Of a stretch of DNA of 64,000 nt, positions 52,913-64,000 are shown piece by piece (position 1 is the first letter of the stretch; every line of letters begins with the position of its first letter). The notes under the pieces are model-generated. The model was not told where the DNA came from, searched no databases, and worked only from the letters and a program-made list of their open reading frames with translations. Position numbers and translations under genes: made by a program. The stretch covers positions 433,501 to 497,500 of the forward strand of contig JAINUG010000037.1 of assembly GCA_029706075.1 (NCBI GenBank). Reading direction: 5' to 3'. The stretch comes from Aldrovandia affinis (taxonomy: Eukaryota > Chordata > Actinopteri > Notacanthiformes > Halosauridae).

Positions 52913-53437
52913 ATGACTATTATCGCACTAACATTGACCATTGTGGTGTGTAGCCTTATGCTTGCTTTCGGGGACCCGAAAGCAGGGCCAAGGAAAGCCA
53001 TGATTCCACAGCAGACTGGACATAACAGCTTGTATAGCGTCATCTCAGTCCAACAGTGGGATTTGGATAAAGGACGCTCCACACCGCACACGAAATGTCG
53101 TCGTAAATTCAATGACTTTGCAACAGACTGGACAAACATCTACAATCAGGGGTTAGGTGGAAGTTAATGCCTGTACCTTTCCGATGTTTTCTGTTGGAAT
53201 ATGTGTCTTTTGAGTGGGTTCGACTGTTTAAATGTTGGCCATGTCTATGTGTGTGACTTTACAAGCTATAGTGAGGCTTTACAACAGCCGCTGGTTCCGC
53301 CTGAGAATCAGGCTGTAGAGATGATTGCCGCAGAAATGAACTACAGTAATTGTTGGATTTGTCAAAACATGCCACACAGCACACATTCCCCTATGATGGT
53401 TCCTATTCCTTTTGATTTTGGTGATTGGTGTTTCTGA
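52913..53437 (+). pseudogene. retroviral env, truncated surface part
   Basis: The first frame (52913-53167) starts with a hydrophobic signal-like segment; a second (53201-53437) contains a CWIC motif, like the CxxC of gamma-type surface subunits. The sequence reaches the polypurine tract about 120 bases later, so the transmembrane subunit is absent. No working envelope protein can be made from this copy. Confidence 0.6.
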
Positions 53438-53558
53438 AGTAAATAGGCAGGGAGAGAGAATGGGAACAATAAGGTAACACTCTCGTAATAATTTTTAAAG
53501 GTAGCTACCCATTCCAGTTGCCTGATGAAATTTTTCCTTAAGTTGTTACATTAGTAAC

Positions 53559-53570
53559 AAAAGGGAGGAG
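53559..53570 (+). promoter_or_regulatory. polypurine tract
   Basis: AAAAGGGAGGAG immediately precedes the 3' LTR. Confidence 0.85.
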
Positions 53571-54163
53571 TGTGAGGGAAAAATGTATTAGGCCTTCCCT
53601 CAGTCTGTTTCCAGCTTGCTGAATGAGTTGTTTATGCTTCCACTCACGGGTCAGACATTGTCTGGATACGGTGTTCCATTCAGGAAGAGATAAGCGAGTG
53701 TTGCTAGAAGTGGGAGACAACTCATGTGGAGGAATGAGAAACATTAAGATGTTTGGGTTGGAGAGCAGGAAAGGTCAAGGTCGGTTCCCAGAGAATGAGT
53801 TTGATTATTGTGCTGTATAAATTATAATAGAACCATGGAAAGTTCATACTGGGTGATGGGTGAGAGTTGCCCCATACTAATGTATGCAAGAAATGTGTAT
53901 GTTGGGAGGGTAAAACGTGTGTCTGGACCCATCAATAAAGGAGGAGTTTCAACCATGACCAATGGGTGAAACTCCAAAGGGCGATGGTCACCTCGAATGT
54001 AAAAGATATATACTGTTGTATTTCATTGATCTCGTGGGAGATACTCTGACATTCTTCATGCGAGAGTGTTAGACTGCTCCCCTGTTTCGAAGCAGTAATA
54101 AAACATGATTTGAAAATTGAGAACACAGTCTCGCTTCCTTTGAATAGTAGAATTTCCACGACA
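53571..54163 (+). repeat. 3' LTR
   Basis: 593 bases, TGTGAGGG...ACGACA. Substitutions seen against the 5' LTR: T/G early in the LTR, A/G in GCGATRGTC, T/C in TGTTTYGAAG. Followed by the GCAC target duplication. Confidence 0.95.
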
Positions 54164-54300
54164 GCACCACGAGATGATGATGATGGTGGTGGAAAACGCT
54201 GCCTTAGGCGCCGCTCCTGAATCTCTCATAAGTGTTCAAATTGGGTTGAGATCTGAAGACTGAGATACCCGTGGCATAGGGTATACAGCATTTTCATGCT
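54164..54300 (-). mobile_element. right part of the Tc1-like fragment split by the retrovirus
   Basis: GGTGGTGGAAAACGCTGCCT, AATCTCTCATAAGTGTTCAA and TTTTCATGCTCA align in order with 27860-27990 and 36155-36275. Confidence 0.7.
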
Positions 54301-54338
54301 CAACATCATCTTAATGGCCCTTTCATGGCAATTCATGT

Positions 54339-54354
54339 TTGCGTGTGTGTGTGC

Positions 54355-54386
<32 letters not shown>
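54339..54386 (+). repeat. (GT)n(GA)n microsatellite
   Basis: GT repeats with two GC interruptions passing into GAGAGA. Confidence 0.95.
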
Positions 54387-54829
54387 TGAGAGGGTGTCCA
54401 GATAGATTCAACCATACTCGCACATATTTCATACGGTTCTACACCTCACAGTTACAATTTTTTATTCTATCTATGAGCAATATGTTGGAAGTTACATTTC
54501 CCTGGCCACACCAGAGAGGTCAGCATGTCACAATGCTTTGTTACATAGTAGCTCATCCAACATCTCTGTATATAATCTGTCTTCCCAAAACCCCAGCCCC
54601 AACCATGGTGTTGCCATGGTGGATAATTTTCAGATGATAACCTTCAATGATGTCTTGTTACTTGTCACTTAACAAAAGATTTGTTGTTAAGTGACTGTTA
54701 CATGTCATTTTTATGTCTAGGATTTAGTATTTGTTAAGGTAGTTGCACCTATGAATCTGTAGATTTGACATTGAGTAATAATTTATGTCATAATTATTCA
54801 ATTAAATCCAATAAAATATATTTGACATA

Positions 54830-56458
54830 CAGTGGGTTCGGAAAGTATTCAGACCCCCTTAAATTTTTCACTCTTTGTCATATTGCAGCCATTTGCTAAA
54901 ATCAATTAATTTCATTTTTTTCCTCTTTCATGCACACACAGCATCCAATATTGTCAGAAAAACACAGACTTGTAGAAATCTTTGCAGATTTATTACAAAA
55001 TAAACACTGAAATATCACATGGCCATAAGTATTCAGACCCTTTGCTGTGACACTTGTATATTTAACTCAGGTGCTGTCCAATTCTTCTGATCATCCTTGA
55101 GATGGGCCTACACCTTCATTGGAGTCCAGCTGTGCTTAATTATATTGATTGGACTTGATTTGGAAAGGCACACACCTGTCTATGTAAGGTCCCACAGTTG
55201 ACAGTGCATGTCAGAGTAAAAACCAAGCCATGAAGTCCTAGGAACTCTCCATAGACCTCCGAGATAGAATTGTGTTGAGGCATAGATCTGGGGAAGGGTA
55301 TAAAAACATTGCTAAAGCATTGAAAGCACCCAGGAGAACAGTGGGCTCCATCATTGTGAAATGGAATAAGTTTGAAACCACCACAACTCTTCTTAGAGCT
55401 GGCCGTCTGGCCAAACTAAGTAACCGGGCAAGAAGGGACATGGTCAGGGAGGTGACCAAGAACCCAATGGCCACTCTAAGAGAGCTTCAGAGTTCCTCTG
55501 CAGCGATGGGAGAACCTGGTAGAAGGACAAACATCTCTGCAGCACTCCATCAATCAGACCTTTATGGTAGCACTTGGCATTCAGGCCAAAAATTTCAATT
55601 TGTGTCTCATCAGACCGGATAATCTTTTTCCTGATGCTCTTAGAGTCCTTTAAGTACCATTTGGCAAACTCCAGGTGGGCTGTCATATGCCTTTCACTCA
55701 GAAGTAGCTTCCGTCTAGCCACTACCATAAAGGTCTGATTGATGGAGTGCTGCAGAGATGTTTGTCCTTCTACCAGGTTCTCCCATCGCTGCAGAGGAAC
55801 TCTGAAGCTCTCTTAGAGTGGCCATTGGGTTCTTGGTCACCTCCTGACCATGTCCCTTCTTGCCCGGTTACTTAGTTTGGCCAGACGGCCAGCTCTAAGA
55901 AGAGTTGTGGTGGTTTCAAACTTATTCCATTTCACAATGATGGAGCCCACTGTTCTCCTGGGTGCTTTCAATGCTTTAGCAATGTTTTTATACCCTTCCC
56001 CAGATCTATGCCTCAACACAATTCTATCTCGGAGGTCTATGGAGAGTTCCTAGGACTTCATGGCTTGGTTTTTACTCTGACATGCACTGTCAACTGTGGG
56101 ACCTTACATAGACAGGTGTGTGCCTTTCCAAATCAAGTCCAATCAATATAATTAAGCACAGCTGGACTCCAATGAAGGTGTAGGCCCATCTCAGGATGAT
56201 CAGAAGAATTGGACAGCACCTGAGTTAAATATACAAGTGTCACAGCAAAGGGTCTGAATACTTATGGCCATGTGATATTTCAGTGTTTATTTTGTAATAA
56301 ATCTGCAAAAATTTCTACAAGTCTGTGTTTTTCTGACAATATTGGGTGCTGTGTGCATGAACGAGGAAAAAAATGAAATTAATTAATTTTAGCAAATGGC
56401 TGCAATATGACAAAGAGTGAAAAATGTAAGGGGGTCTGAATACTTTCCGAACCCACTG
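54830..56458. mobile_element. fold-back Tc1-like element (giant palindrome)
   Basis: CAGTGGGTTCGGAAAGTATT at the left end is repeated inverted at the right end, with TA on both sides (54828-54829, 56459-56460). The inverted repeat continues through the whole element: 54830-55570 and 55732-56458 are near-perfect reverse complements, leaving a ~160-base loop. The arms carry the transposase DNA-binding region (HRSGEGYKNIAKALKAPRRT) facing inward from both sides. The loop holds the next part on the minus strand (HLEFAKWYLKDSKSIRKKII, SDET with the first catalytic Asp). No complete transposase. Confidence 0.93.
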
Positions 56459-56464
56459 TATAGG

Positions 56465-58025
56465 ATAAGTGAGGGGTTTAAACATGTAATATCACTTATG
56501 TTCAACATTCAGTGTTGGACTCTGGCAAGGGAATTTGTCTGTTAGTGCTACTGGATTCAGAAATAGACATTCATAATTATGTAATTCTCACTTGCCCGAC
56601 AAAGGTGAAAGACAGCACATGGGGAAGCTCAACGAAAAGCTTTGTTTTAGAAAGTGATCTAAAACTGGGTTAGGGTGTTCCTGTAAACCCATTTACTTTA
56701 TTGCTTACTTGCTTCGTCTGAAGAAACAAAAAGTTTTGTTGTGGTTTTTCCTGAAGTCACAGCATTCACCAACATCATTTGTTTTAGATTTAAAGAGGTT
56801 GACCGAGATAATATTCTAACAATAGCAAATCCGAATGCCTAAGCATTTTGCCTCAAACCACTCTGCATGGGAGCTCAGTGAAATTGGCAGTATTGGGAAA
56901 AGTGCATGATTTTCAGGGGTATTAAGTTAATGGCCGGAGTTCTGTCAATACCAGCCTATGTTGTTTTTATGTCCCTAAGCACTGACATGCACCATTCCCA
57001 GCCTTTTCTACATTCAGTCTTACCACAGAACTCAATGCCCTTAACTTTAAATCAATTTAAGCAAATGTGTTTTCTTTTGATATTTACACACTGTAATGGG
57101 TTTGCGGTCTCTGAAATGAGTGAAGGTTACGTTATATTGAATAATACGTTTGCTTAGATGTCTTGCACAAGGAGAAAAAAGAAGAAAACTATTGTGGTCA
57201 GATAGATCGGCATTTAGTTTTTAGTGATAATAATGTGTAAGCTGGTTCTAGTCTAGCTCAAGCTGGGGCAGAAGCCTCTCGCTTTACCGTTGTCACACAT
57301 GGTCGCGCATGGTCTTGACCCTACATCCTGGCGTGTAGTCGCAAAGGCCTACATTATCTGCTCTAAACAGTGAATTCACCTCCTGTAGTCAATAATGGCA
57401 ATCGCTGTTTATCAGCAAAAATATTCAAGGTAATGATACTTAAATAAGTGTATATCATTGTTTTGTGAAAAGACCATGGATGAACTGTATGCCCATGCAT
57501 ATCACTAGGAATTTTGTCTCGTCCTGTATGTTCCATGGTCTTGTATCAGTTATCATGATTTACCCATGTTCAGTGTATTCATGTTTTTCATGACATTAAA
57601 TGTTTTCTTCCCTTAGCCACGAACATGGTCTCAACTGTAGGGATGGGAGAGTTTATATAATCACGTAAAACAAAGGTCAAAGGTCATGGAAAAATCACTA
57701 TTCTTTTAACTAAACCACTAAAGTGACTAATTTACCTCACAAATACCTCACATCCAAACAATGCACAATGTTGACAGCCATCAAGTTCAAGAAGCTCAAG
57801 AATATTTCACAGTGGCTGTTTCATTGAAAAGTTTTTAAACTGAGTTTTCCTGTAACATAGCCTGGTTGGATTAACACTTAGGAACACTTTGAGAGAGACA
57901 AAATGCCTAAGATAAGTCAAGATAATGTTGTATATTTTGGCTGTTGGGCCTATAGCAGAATGACTCAACCAAAACCAACTTATACAATCATTTTGAGCAG
58001 TTCTCAAGAATATTAAACAGAAATA
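56465..58025. other. intergenic, no recognised feature
   Basis: AT-rich unique-looking sequence; I find no exon-like frames with splice sites, no RNA gene and no repeat I know. Confidence 0.55.
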
Positions 58026-58026
58026 A

Positions 58027-58228
58027 CTACATTTTACATTTTTTTAGGCATTTAGCAGATGCTCTTATCTAGAGTGACTTACACAGTTTACATTTCATAC
58101 AATACATTTATACAGCTGGATATTTTACTGAAGCAATTCAGGTTAAGTACCTTACTCAAGGGTACACCAGCAGTGCCCCACCTGGGAATTGAACCTGCAA
58201 CCTCTGAGTACACTACACTGCCAGCCAC
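58027..58228 (-). mobile_element. V-SINE-like copy
   Basis: Reversed tail GGCATTTAGCAGATGCTCTT, middle TTTATACAGCTGGATATTTT, head GGGAATTGAACCTGCAACCT; the last part of the tRNA head is shortened. Confidence 0.8.
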
Positions 58229-58962
58229 GTACATAACTACCCGATCAATTTGATTTGGAAACAAGAACAACAGAGGAGATTGCATCTGACATTTTAAAGG
58301 GACATCATTGTTGTGCTAATCTCACAAATTCAATGGAAAGCACATAAGGAAATTCCGCACCTCAGGCCTGACGAGATATACCTGTGGTTAAAAGCACACA
58401 CAGCTCCACCAAGTCACACACAAGCAATCTGCCAGTTACTGGAACACCACACGAAATGGCTGTCTTGAGATATGTGTAACAATGTAGCGTGCTGACTAGA
58501 TCAAACTATCATGTTGCCTCATTTTTAAGCAACTGTTGCAGAAAGAGTGGGGTATACTAAAATGTATACATTTCTTAACATTACAAACATGCATTATGGT
58601 AATAATACATGCTAGCATCTTACACTTGGAACATAATTTTTTTATTTTGGGAAGTTTTTTCAATCTTTATCATTTACACTTCATTTGCATTTTCATTCAG
58701 TCGTTTTGGTTAATATTTTTAGATAAATTGAGGCTTTATATGATGAGCATCCATAACATATACATATACATCAAAAACAATTTTAAGACGATTGATATTA
58801 AGATGCACATCAATCATGTTAACACTGAAATAAAGCCTCACGCTTTATTTTAGTAAAGGAGGAGCATTATAAATGGAAAATCAAAGTATCTCGACTCTTG
58901 ATTCCGTGGCGTGCACCGCTATTGTGTGTGTGTGTGTATATATACACACACATACATACTGG

Positions 58963-59735
58963 CGGGGTGTAACGGTAGGCCTACATGTATTCCTACTGAA
59001 CCGTTCGCTACAGGACTTCGGTACGGTACGCGCTGTGAACCGAACGAATGCAATCTTGCTTTAACCACTAACGCACGTGCGGAACCATTTTGAACTTAAT
59101 TCAAAACTTCGAGTTCCGCACCGAAGATATAACTATGGCGAACGCAAATGAGAAGTCAGAGCTGGAAAACCCTCCCATATCATTCAAGTCTCCTGTTTGG
59201 GAACGTTACGGTTTCGCAGTAGCAACTACAATGGATCGAACTAAAGCGGCATGTCGGTATTGTCCCACTGAGATCGGGTATGTCGCTGAGAGGACGTCGA
59301 ACTTGCTTACTCGTTTCAGACGGCGTCACCCGAATGTGAATATCACCAGTGCAAGTAAAAAACAGAGTGGAGTGCAAACCCAGCTTCCCGGGGCATTTAA
59401 ACAGCCTCTTGCTGGTAATTCAGACCGGGCCAAAGAAATAACGCTGTAAGTGTTTTTATAGCAGCGGATCTGCCACCATAGTGGAGAACACCAGTTTTAA
59501 ACCTATATTGAAGGTGATTGAGTCCCGTTACGAAGTTCCCTCTCGTCTTCATTTCAGTACTTTGTTCAGTAAATTATGGCCAGTTAGGCACTGTTTACAA
59601 AGTTCATAATAAATGAAAAGCAATTTATTCCCCCCCCCCCAGCTGTACCAAAAACGTACCGAACCGTTACTTCAAAATCGAGGTATGTGCTGAACCGTGA
59701 TTTTTGTGTACAGTTAACCCCTAATATATTGTAGC
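58963..59735 (+). mobile_element. hAT-type element remnant with BED-finger exon
   Basis: The left end GGGGTGTAACGGTA and the right end TTAACCCCTA, with ACCGAACCGTTAC/GAACCGTTCGC subterminal words, resemble fish hAT ends; a clean 8-bp duplication is not seen. Between them one exon remains; the catalytic exon is gone. Confidence 0.6.
59135..59445 (+). pseudogene. hAT transposase N-terminal exon (BED zinc finger)
   Basis: From ATG at 59135 the frame reads ...SPVWERYGFAV, ACRYC, and RTSNLLTRFRRRHPNV, the layout of a BED finger: aromatic residues, CxxC, then the His region. The first His appears replaced by Arg. A donor GTAAGTG follows at 59446; the rest of the transposase is absent. Confidence 0.65.
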
Positions 59736-59739
59736 GATC

Positions 59740-60860
59740 CTGGGAGGGTCGCTCATTTAAATGTGCGCGTAGAGCATCATTGGAGCACACAGTTCTGTGT
59801 TTGTGTGTTCCCCCTGTGTTAAATGCTTATTTGTTCCGTTAATCTTTTATGTATGTGTTATTATTGTGCTTGTGTTAGCTAGCTGGTCACGGACAGTTAA
59901 TGTTAGAGCCACCACGACCAGTACGCCCAGTGTGTTTGATGCAGTCTCCCGAGCTGCAGGGTAAAAGGGTTCATCAAGCCATGTGTGAAGTGGACTGTCA
60001 CTTTGGATAAAAGCGTCTGCTAAATGGCATATATTGTATGAATTATAATATATTAATATTTATTAATTACTGTACTACAAATCTAATGGCTATAAATCTA
60101 GATGGGATATATCTCATGTTGAACTCTTTGTGACAGTCTTTAGGGCACAGGACACTGAGAATGTATTGAATCAGTATTTGATGGATATTTTCTATGAAAT
60201 CAAATGTCTTTTATATTCTAAATTAATATATTACCCCCTTTCTAAAGAAGAAAAGATTGTTAATTATAACACCTAACTGATTACGGACTTAAAAAACGTA
60301 AACGTATCCAAAGTAAATTTCACAGATAGTGTGAGATTTGACTTAATCTTATGTGTTAGGTATTGGACCTTTAACATTAGGACCGTTAACATTGTTTAGC
60401 AATGGAACTTTTATTGTTTTAAAGGTTTTAAAGCATTCATACCAACATGTACAGCATATTTGTGCTATCCATAAATATACTTATCCATGAAGTAACCAAA
60501 TCTGGTGAGTAATTGTGAGTACAAATAAAACATTGTTCTAATAGCTCATTAAACTCTGGACTTGGAGACAGTCCCAGGAAATGGATGCTGGTCAACACAA
60601 CAGTTCTGTGGTAATGTGAGATTTCCCACTCGGGGCCGTCCTCCCTCTTCGCCAACAGGACTTGGACGGCAGCCAGTCACCCTACGTGTTGTGATAAGGA
60701 AGGCCAGAAAAGAAAAAAAAACCTGCCCACTCTTCCGCAACAGAGAAGGACCACAGAAAATGAAGCAGATGATATTCGGGCACTACCTCGCAGTTCTACC
60801 AAGGTGCGTGACAAAATAAACCAAAGAACTGGATATTTCAACCACTCTTGGAGAGAAATG
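59740..60860. other. intergenic with one SINE tail
   Basis: The only recognisable element is TTTGGATAAAAGCGTCTGCT with AAATGGCATATATT at 60003-60037, the family B 3' tail, here without the family B head. The rest is AT-rich; frames near 60560-60820 show no domain. Confidence 0.5.
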
Positions 60861-60867
60861 GAAGTAA

Positions 60868-61170
60868 AAATTACATTTTAAATATTTTTTATATTTAGCC
60901 TTTATTTTACCAGGAAGTCCCATTGAGATTCAAAATCTCTTTTCCAAGGGAGACCTGGCCAATAATGGCAGCAGAGGTTACACAGTAAACACGTAAAACA
61001 TACAATAGGAATACAAAGTAGTAAAAAATGTACAATAAAAAGGTCAAAGTCACAATCTAGACGAGAATCGAGCACACATCTTGCATAAGACTGAAAAATA
61101 AATAAATATTTATTGATGACATCTTAAAAACACTTTTTAGGCCTTTAAAAAAATCTAATTAGAGGAGAGA
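60868..61170 (+). repeat. dispersed repeat (CCCATTGAGATT type)
   Basis: TTTATTTTACCAGGAAGTCC, CATTGAGATTCAAAATCTCT and CCAAGGGAGACCTGGCC form a motif I know as widely dispersed in teleost DNA. Family name not assigned. Confidence 0.5.
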
Positions 61171-61315
61171 CCTGGATAAAGGGGGATGTAGAGGCATGGG
61201 GGGAAGACCTGAGAAAGAGTCCACAGCTTTCACACCGTTCAACTTTGGCGACAGTACTGGCCGGGCCTCAAATCAGTTCCACGTCCACTGTGATGAACAC
61301 GACGATGAAGCACGT

Positions 61316-61725
61316 ACATTTTACATTTACATTTTAAGCATTTAGCAGACTCTCTTATCCAGAGCGACTTACAAGATGTGCATTAATACATGGTAGGAAC
61401 AATCATAGTTCGCGCAAGAGATCAGTGCAGTAATACAGCGATAGACATTGGTGTAGGCAGCTGCATACCATACCTGTAACACTGGGAAGGAAAAGGTTAG
61501 TACTTTTTAAATGTTTTCATTTAATGAGGAGTAAGCAAGGATACATATACAAAAAGTATTAAAACAAGTAGGCAGTGGTGATGACAATTAGCTAGATGTA
61601 CTGAATTCGGTGGTAGTGGAGTCTGAAAAGGTGGGTTTGAGTCTCTTGTGGAAGAGAAGAGAGAGCGAGCGATAGACATCATTGTTGGCGGCTGCATACC
61701 ATACCTGTCGGGAAGCACGTGCGCA
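61316..61725 (-). mobile_element. L2-type LINE 3' end
   Basis: Reversed tail AAGCATTTAGCAGACTCTCT, ATACATGGTAGGAACAATCA, TACCTGTAACACTGGGAAGG; further on, the minus strand reads SNPPFQTPLPPNSVHLANCH, as at 4590-4640. TACCATACCTGT occurs twice, so a piece is duplicated inside. Confidence 0.75.
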
Positions 61726-61729
61726 CGAT

Positions 61730-63018
61730 TCTGATTCCACATTCTTTACACAGTTGCTGCAGGTGCTTAGGGAGGGAACTGTTTACCTGATGCGTTATCC
61801 GACCAAGAAACACTGATTGCCGGTGAGGCGAAGTGTGACGCTACATTGTTATATTCCTATTACCATTCCTGGAAGATTATCAAAGTACAAGAGAAAGCCA
61901 TGCGCTCATTTTAAACTCCCATTCCTATTGTTCTTATTTATTTGCATATTAGGAAATTAAACATGAACGTGTCAGGCAAGTGAGAATTTAATATAAATAT
62001 AAATATTCTATTTCCTGAATCCGGTAAGCCTTAATGGTCAAATGCCCTTGTTTAAGGTTCAACACTCTGAATACTGAACACAAATAGTATTATGTGTTAA
62101 AACCTCTCACTTATCCTACATTTAAAATGTATTTGATTTGATTTAATAATTATTACATGGGATACAAATGATCAAATAAATAGCCCAATTCCTTGATTGG
62201 CAGAACAATCTGGTGGATCAACCTTCATCAAAATATACAGCTTCAATTAAAATTAAGAGCTGGTTTATTGCAAGTTACAACACTTAAATATTCAACATCA
62301 AATATACAGACGTATGTCCAACTACCTTACAAGATCCTAAAAAATGACATGATACGGAAGAGATGAAATTATGTAAAAATATGCCGAACCAAACTCGGCT
62401 CTCAAAGATGCACCTAACACACCCTGCCAGAGAATGAAGCAAAAACGATCGCCAAAGTGTGAGCTAGGACAAGATCCCACGAATGCAAGAACTCCAGAGA
62501 ATAATTATTATTACTATTAATAATTACTAAAAATAATGCGTACATTTATATAGAAGCCATCAACAGGGCACACTTTAAGTGTTCAAAGGAGGGGGGAGGG
62601 AATCTACATTTTACAATTAGGGGAGGACCCGTGAAAGTTTGGTTTGAACCCCTTTTTATACTTTGGTTTTGGGTCACGTATTAACATGAGACATTTTTTC
62701 AAGGTTATCATCTCATGGTGAGCATTGTGGTGACACCAAACATTGCTATGTCAAGGATGGGGGAAGACAGTTTGGTTCACACAGAGATGTTGGTTGAGCC
62801 ACTATGTGGGGAAACTGCCTCAGGCGATGAATGTACCATGTAACAAAGCCAGTAGTAACACTCTGGAAGTACGTTTCATCTGGTGGTGCCTGACCCATCA
62901 TTTCCAGCAGAGTGCTCGTAGGTAGAATCGAAACTGTAGTGTGTGGCACAGTAGGACATCCCGTGTGCTACAGTGAGGATCAAGCCACTTCAGACCTTCC
63001 GCCTCAGTGACACTCACA

Positions 63019-63053
<35 letters not shown>

Positions 63054-64000
63054 AAAGGGCCATTATGAGCCCTGTCACCCAGCATGTCCTCAGGTTATTC
63101 TGTGCTCTGTTTCCCCTGCGGTCAAACTTATCTTAGCATTTTAAGTCCTCCAGAGACCAAAACAGGCCACGTGCTGTTTTCCTGGAAAGGGCCATAAAAT
63201 GTGTCCTGACACATGGGTGCTGTACATCTATCACAGAGAGAAGGTAACTGAAAGTCACGAGTGACGAGCATTACCAGTTCAGGTCAACAGGAACAACTAA
63301 TTACACGGCACTCAGTGACATTAGATATTGTCTTCATGCAATTTAATCATGTTTGGCGATAGATATCCGTTAAAAGAAAACTGCAATAAAGGTAATATAG
63401 GAATTTTAACGTCATCATGAGGCCACAGAAATATTCACCAGACACTCTGTGAATAAAAAAAAATTCAAATTAGTTAACAACCAAAGGCCTTTCCATGTGA
63501 TGTTTCTATGATGCGGAGGGTCACATCGTAATACGCCTGAATCTTATGACAGAGTATTTTACTCAGCTTTACAGTTGTGTGAATTCAGTTACAACAATAC
63601 CCTTATTGGTTATTTCACCAATGGAGCTAAATACAGAGGGGCTGGATGTCTCATTTGAGGATATCCATGCGTACAGCAAACTATCCCGACAATATCATTC
63701 TTTTTTTCCCCCACTCTGATTCATTTTTATTAGTCGTCTTCTTCCTACCTGGTCTTCTTAAATTTCTGCCCGTCACAGCACTTCCTCCTTCTCAAATACG
63801 TATTAGTAATAATAGCATTAATGGTCATCAGTCCCCTTGCACAACACCCCTAGTCCAGTCACCGTCCTCATTGCACGCCCTCGGGTGACTCAGGCCCCCT
63901 CTGTCCGTGACTCCCTAGGTTCCTGTCCAGCTCACTCTGACCCTGAGGCTATAAACCCGACAGCCTGCCCACACACACTTAAGCCTGCTCGTCTTCTCCA
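61730..64000. other. intergenic, gene-free to the window end
   Basis: AT-rich sequence with a CA microsatellite at 63016-63051 and no supported exon, RNA gene or classified transposon. Confidence 0.5.
63016..63051 (+). repeat. (CA)n microsatellite
   Basis: About 18 CA units. Confidence 0.95.

Larger units (their letters stand above)
43055..54163 (+). mobile_element. endogenous retrovirus, complete LTR pair, defective
   Basis: Two 593-bp LTRs (43055-43647, 53571-54163), a 4-bp target duplication GCAC (43051-43054, 54164-54167), a primer-binding site for tRNA-Ser(GCT), a polypurine tract (53559-53570) and recognisable remnants of gag, protease, reverse transcriptase, RNase H, integrase and env in retroviral order. 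The 4-bp duplication and the GPY motif of the integrase fit a gamma/epsilon-like fish retrovirus. The coding part is broken: gag is interrupted by a transposon, pol has stops and frame changes with gaps, and env lacks its transmembrane half. Total 11.1 kb, about 8.0 kb without the nested element. Confidence 0.93.

Noticed and set aside
52913-53437. A possibly working envelope gene (syncytin-like)
   Set aside because: Two frames with a stop between them and no transmembrane subunit before the polypurine tract.
55272-55622. Active Tc1 transposase
   Set aside because: Only the DNA-binding part is present, in inverted duplicate; the catalytic region is limited to the loop and truncated.
60562-60819. 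An 85-codon basic frame
   Set aside because: No domain, no splice partner, and the surrounding DNA is repeat-rich; cannot be supported.
62743-62949. Overlapping frames on both strands near 62.8 kb
   Set aside because: Short, no similarity recognised, no exon context.

Overview
This is vertebrate nuclear DNA, almost certainly from a ray-finned (teleost) fish. Genes are split by GT-AG introns. The intergenic and intronic DNA is full of fish-type repeats: Tc1-like transposons, L2-type LINE 3' ends and tRNA-headed SINEs sharing the 'GCATTTAGCAGACGCTCTTATCC' type tail (written in full nowhere else here), hAT elements, long CA/TG microsatellites and an endogenous retrovirus. I cannot name the species from the sequence.

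The only host genes I can support are a head-to-head pair. duoxa (dual oxidase maturation factor) lies on the minus strand, with coding exons between 9509 and 5992. duox (dual oxidase) lies on the plus strand, with 33 coding exons from 10651 to 41247. Their start codons are about 1.1 kb apart. duox is the hydrogen-peroxide-producing membrane enzyme used in thyroid hormone synthesis and in epithelial defence and wound signalling. duoxa is the partner needed for it to leave the ER and be active, so the shared promoter region fits co-expression. Exon phases join without a gap in both genes (duoxa 335 aa; duox 1543 aa if intact), with one exception: duox exon 30 is one base short, which gives a frameshift and a stop within the NADPH-binding part.

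Layout: 1-1020 degenerate LINE; 1127-1720 an AT-rich duplication; 1746-4255 a 918-bp tandem repeat (2.7 copies); 4428-5560 L2, SINE and 5S-derived repeats; 5905-9940 duoxa; about 9940-10650 bidirectional promoter; 10651-41247 duox with repeat-rich introns (Tc1 at 20550, a hAT element with a nested SINE at 21728, Tc1 fragments at 27.7 kb and 36.0 kb, LINE/SINE copies, microsatellites); 41250-43054 unclassified spacer; 43055-54163 an endogenous retrovirus with nearly identical 593-bp LTRs, itself broken by a 3.1-kb inverted-repeat transposon carrying a five-exon gene (45022-48164); 54830-56458 a long palindromic fold-back Tc1; 56.5-64 kb gene-poor DNA with a hAT remnant carrying a BED-finger exon, L2/SINE fragments and microsatellites.

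The most notable items are the duox frameshift, the fold-back Tc1 with roughly 730-740 bp arms, the transposon-borne intron-containing gene inside the retroviral gag region, and the mismatch between the young LTRs and the decayed interior of the retrovirus. I see no prokaryotic features, CRISPR arrays or functional rRNA/tRNA genes.
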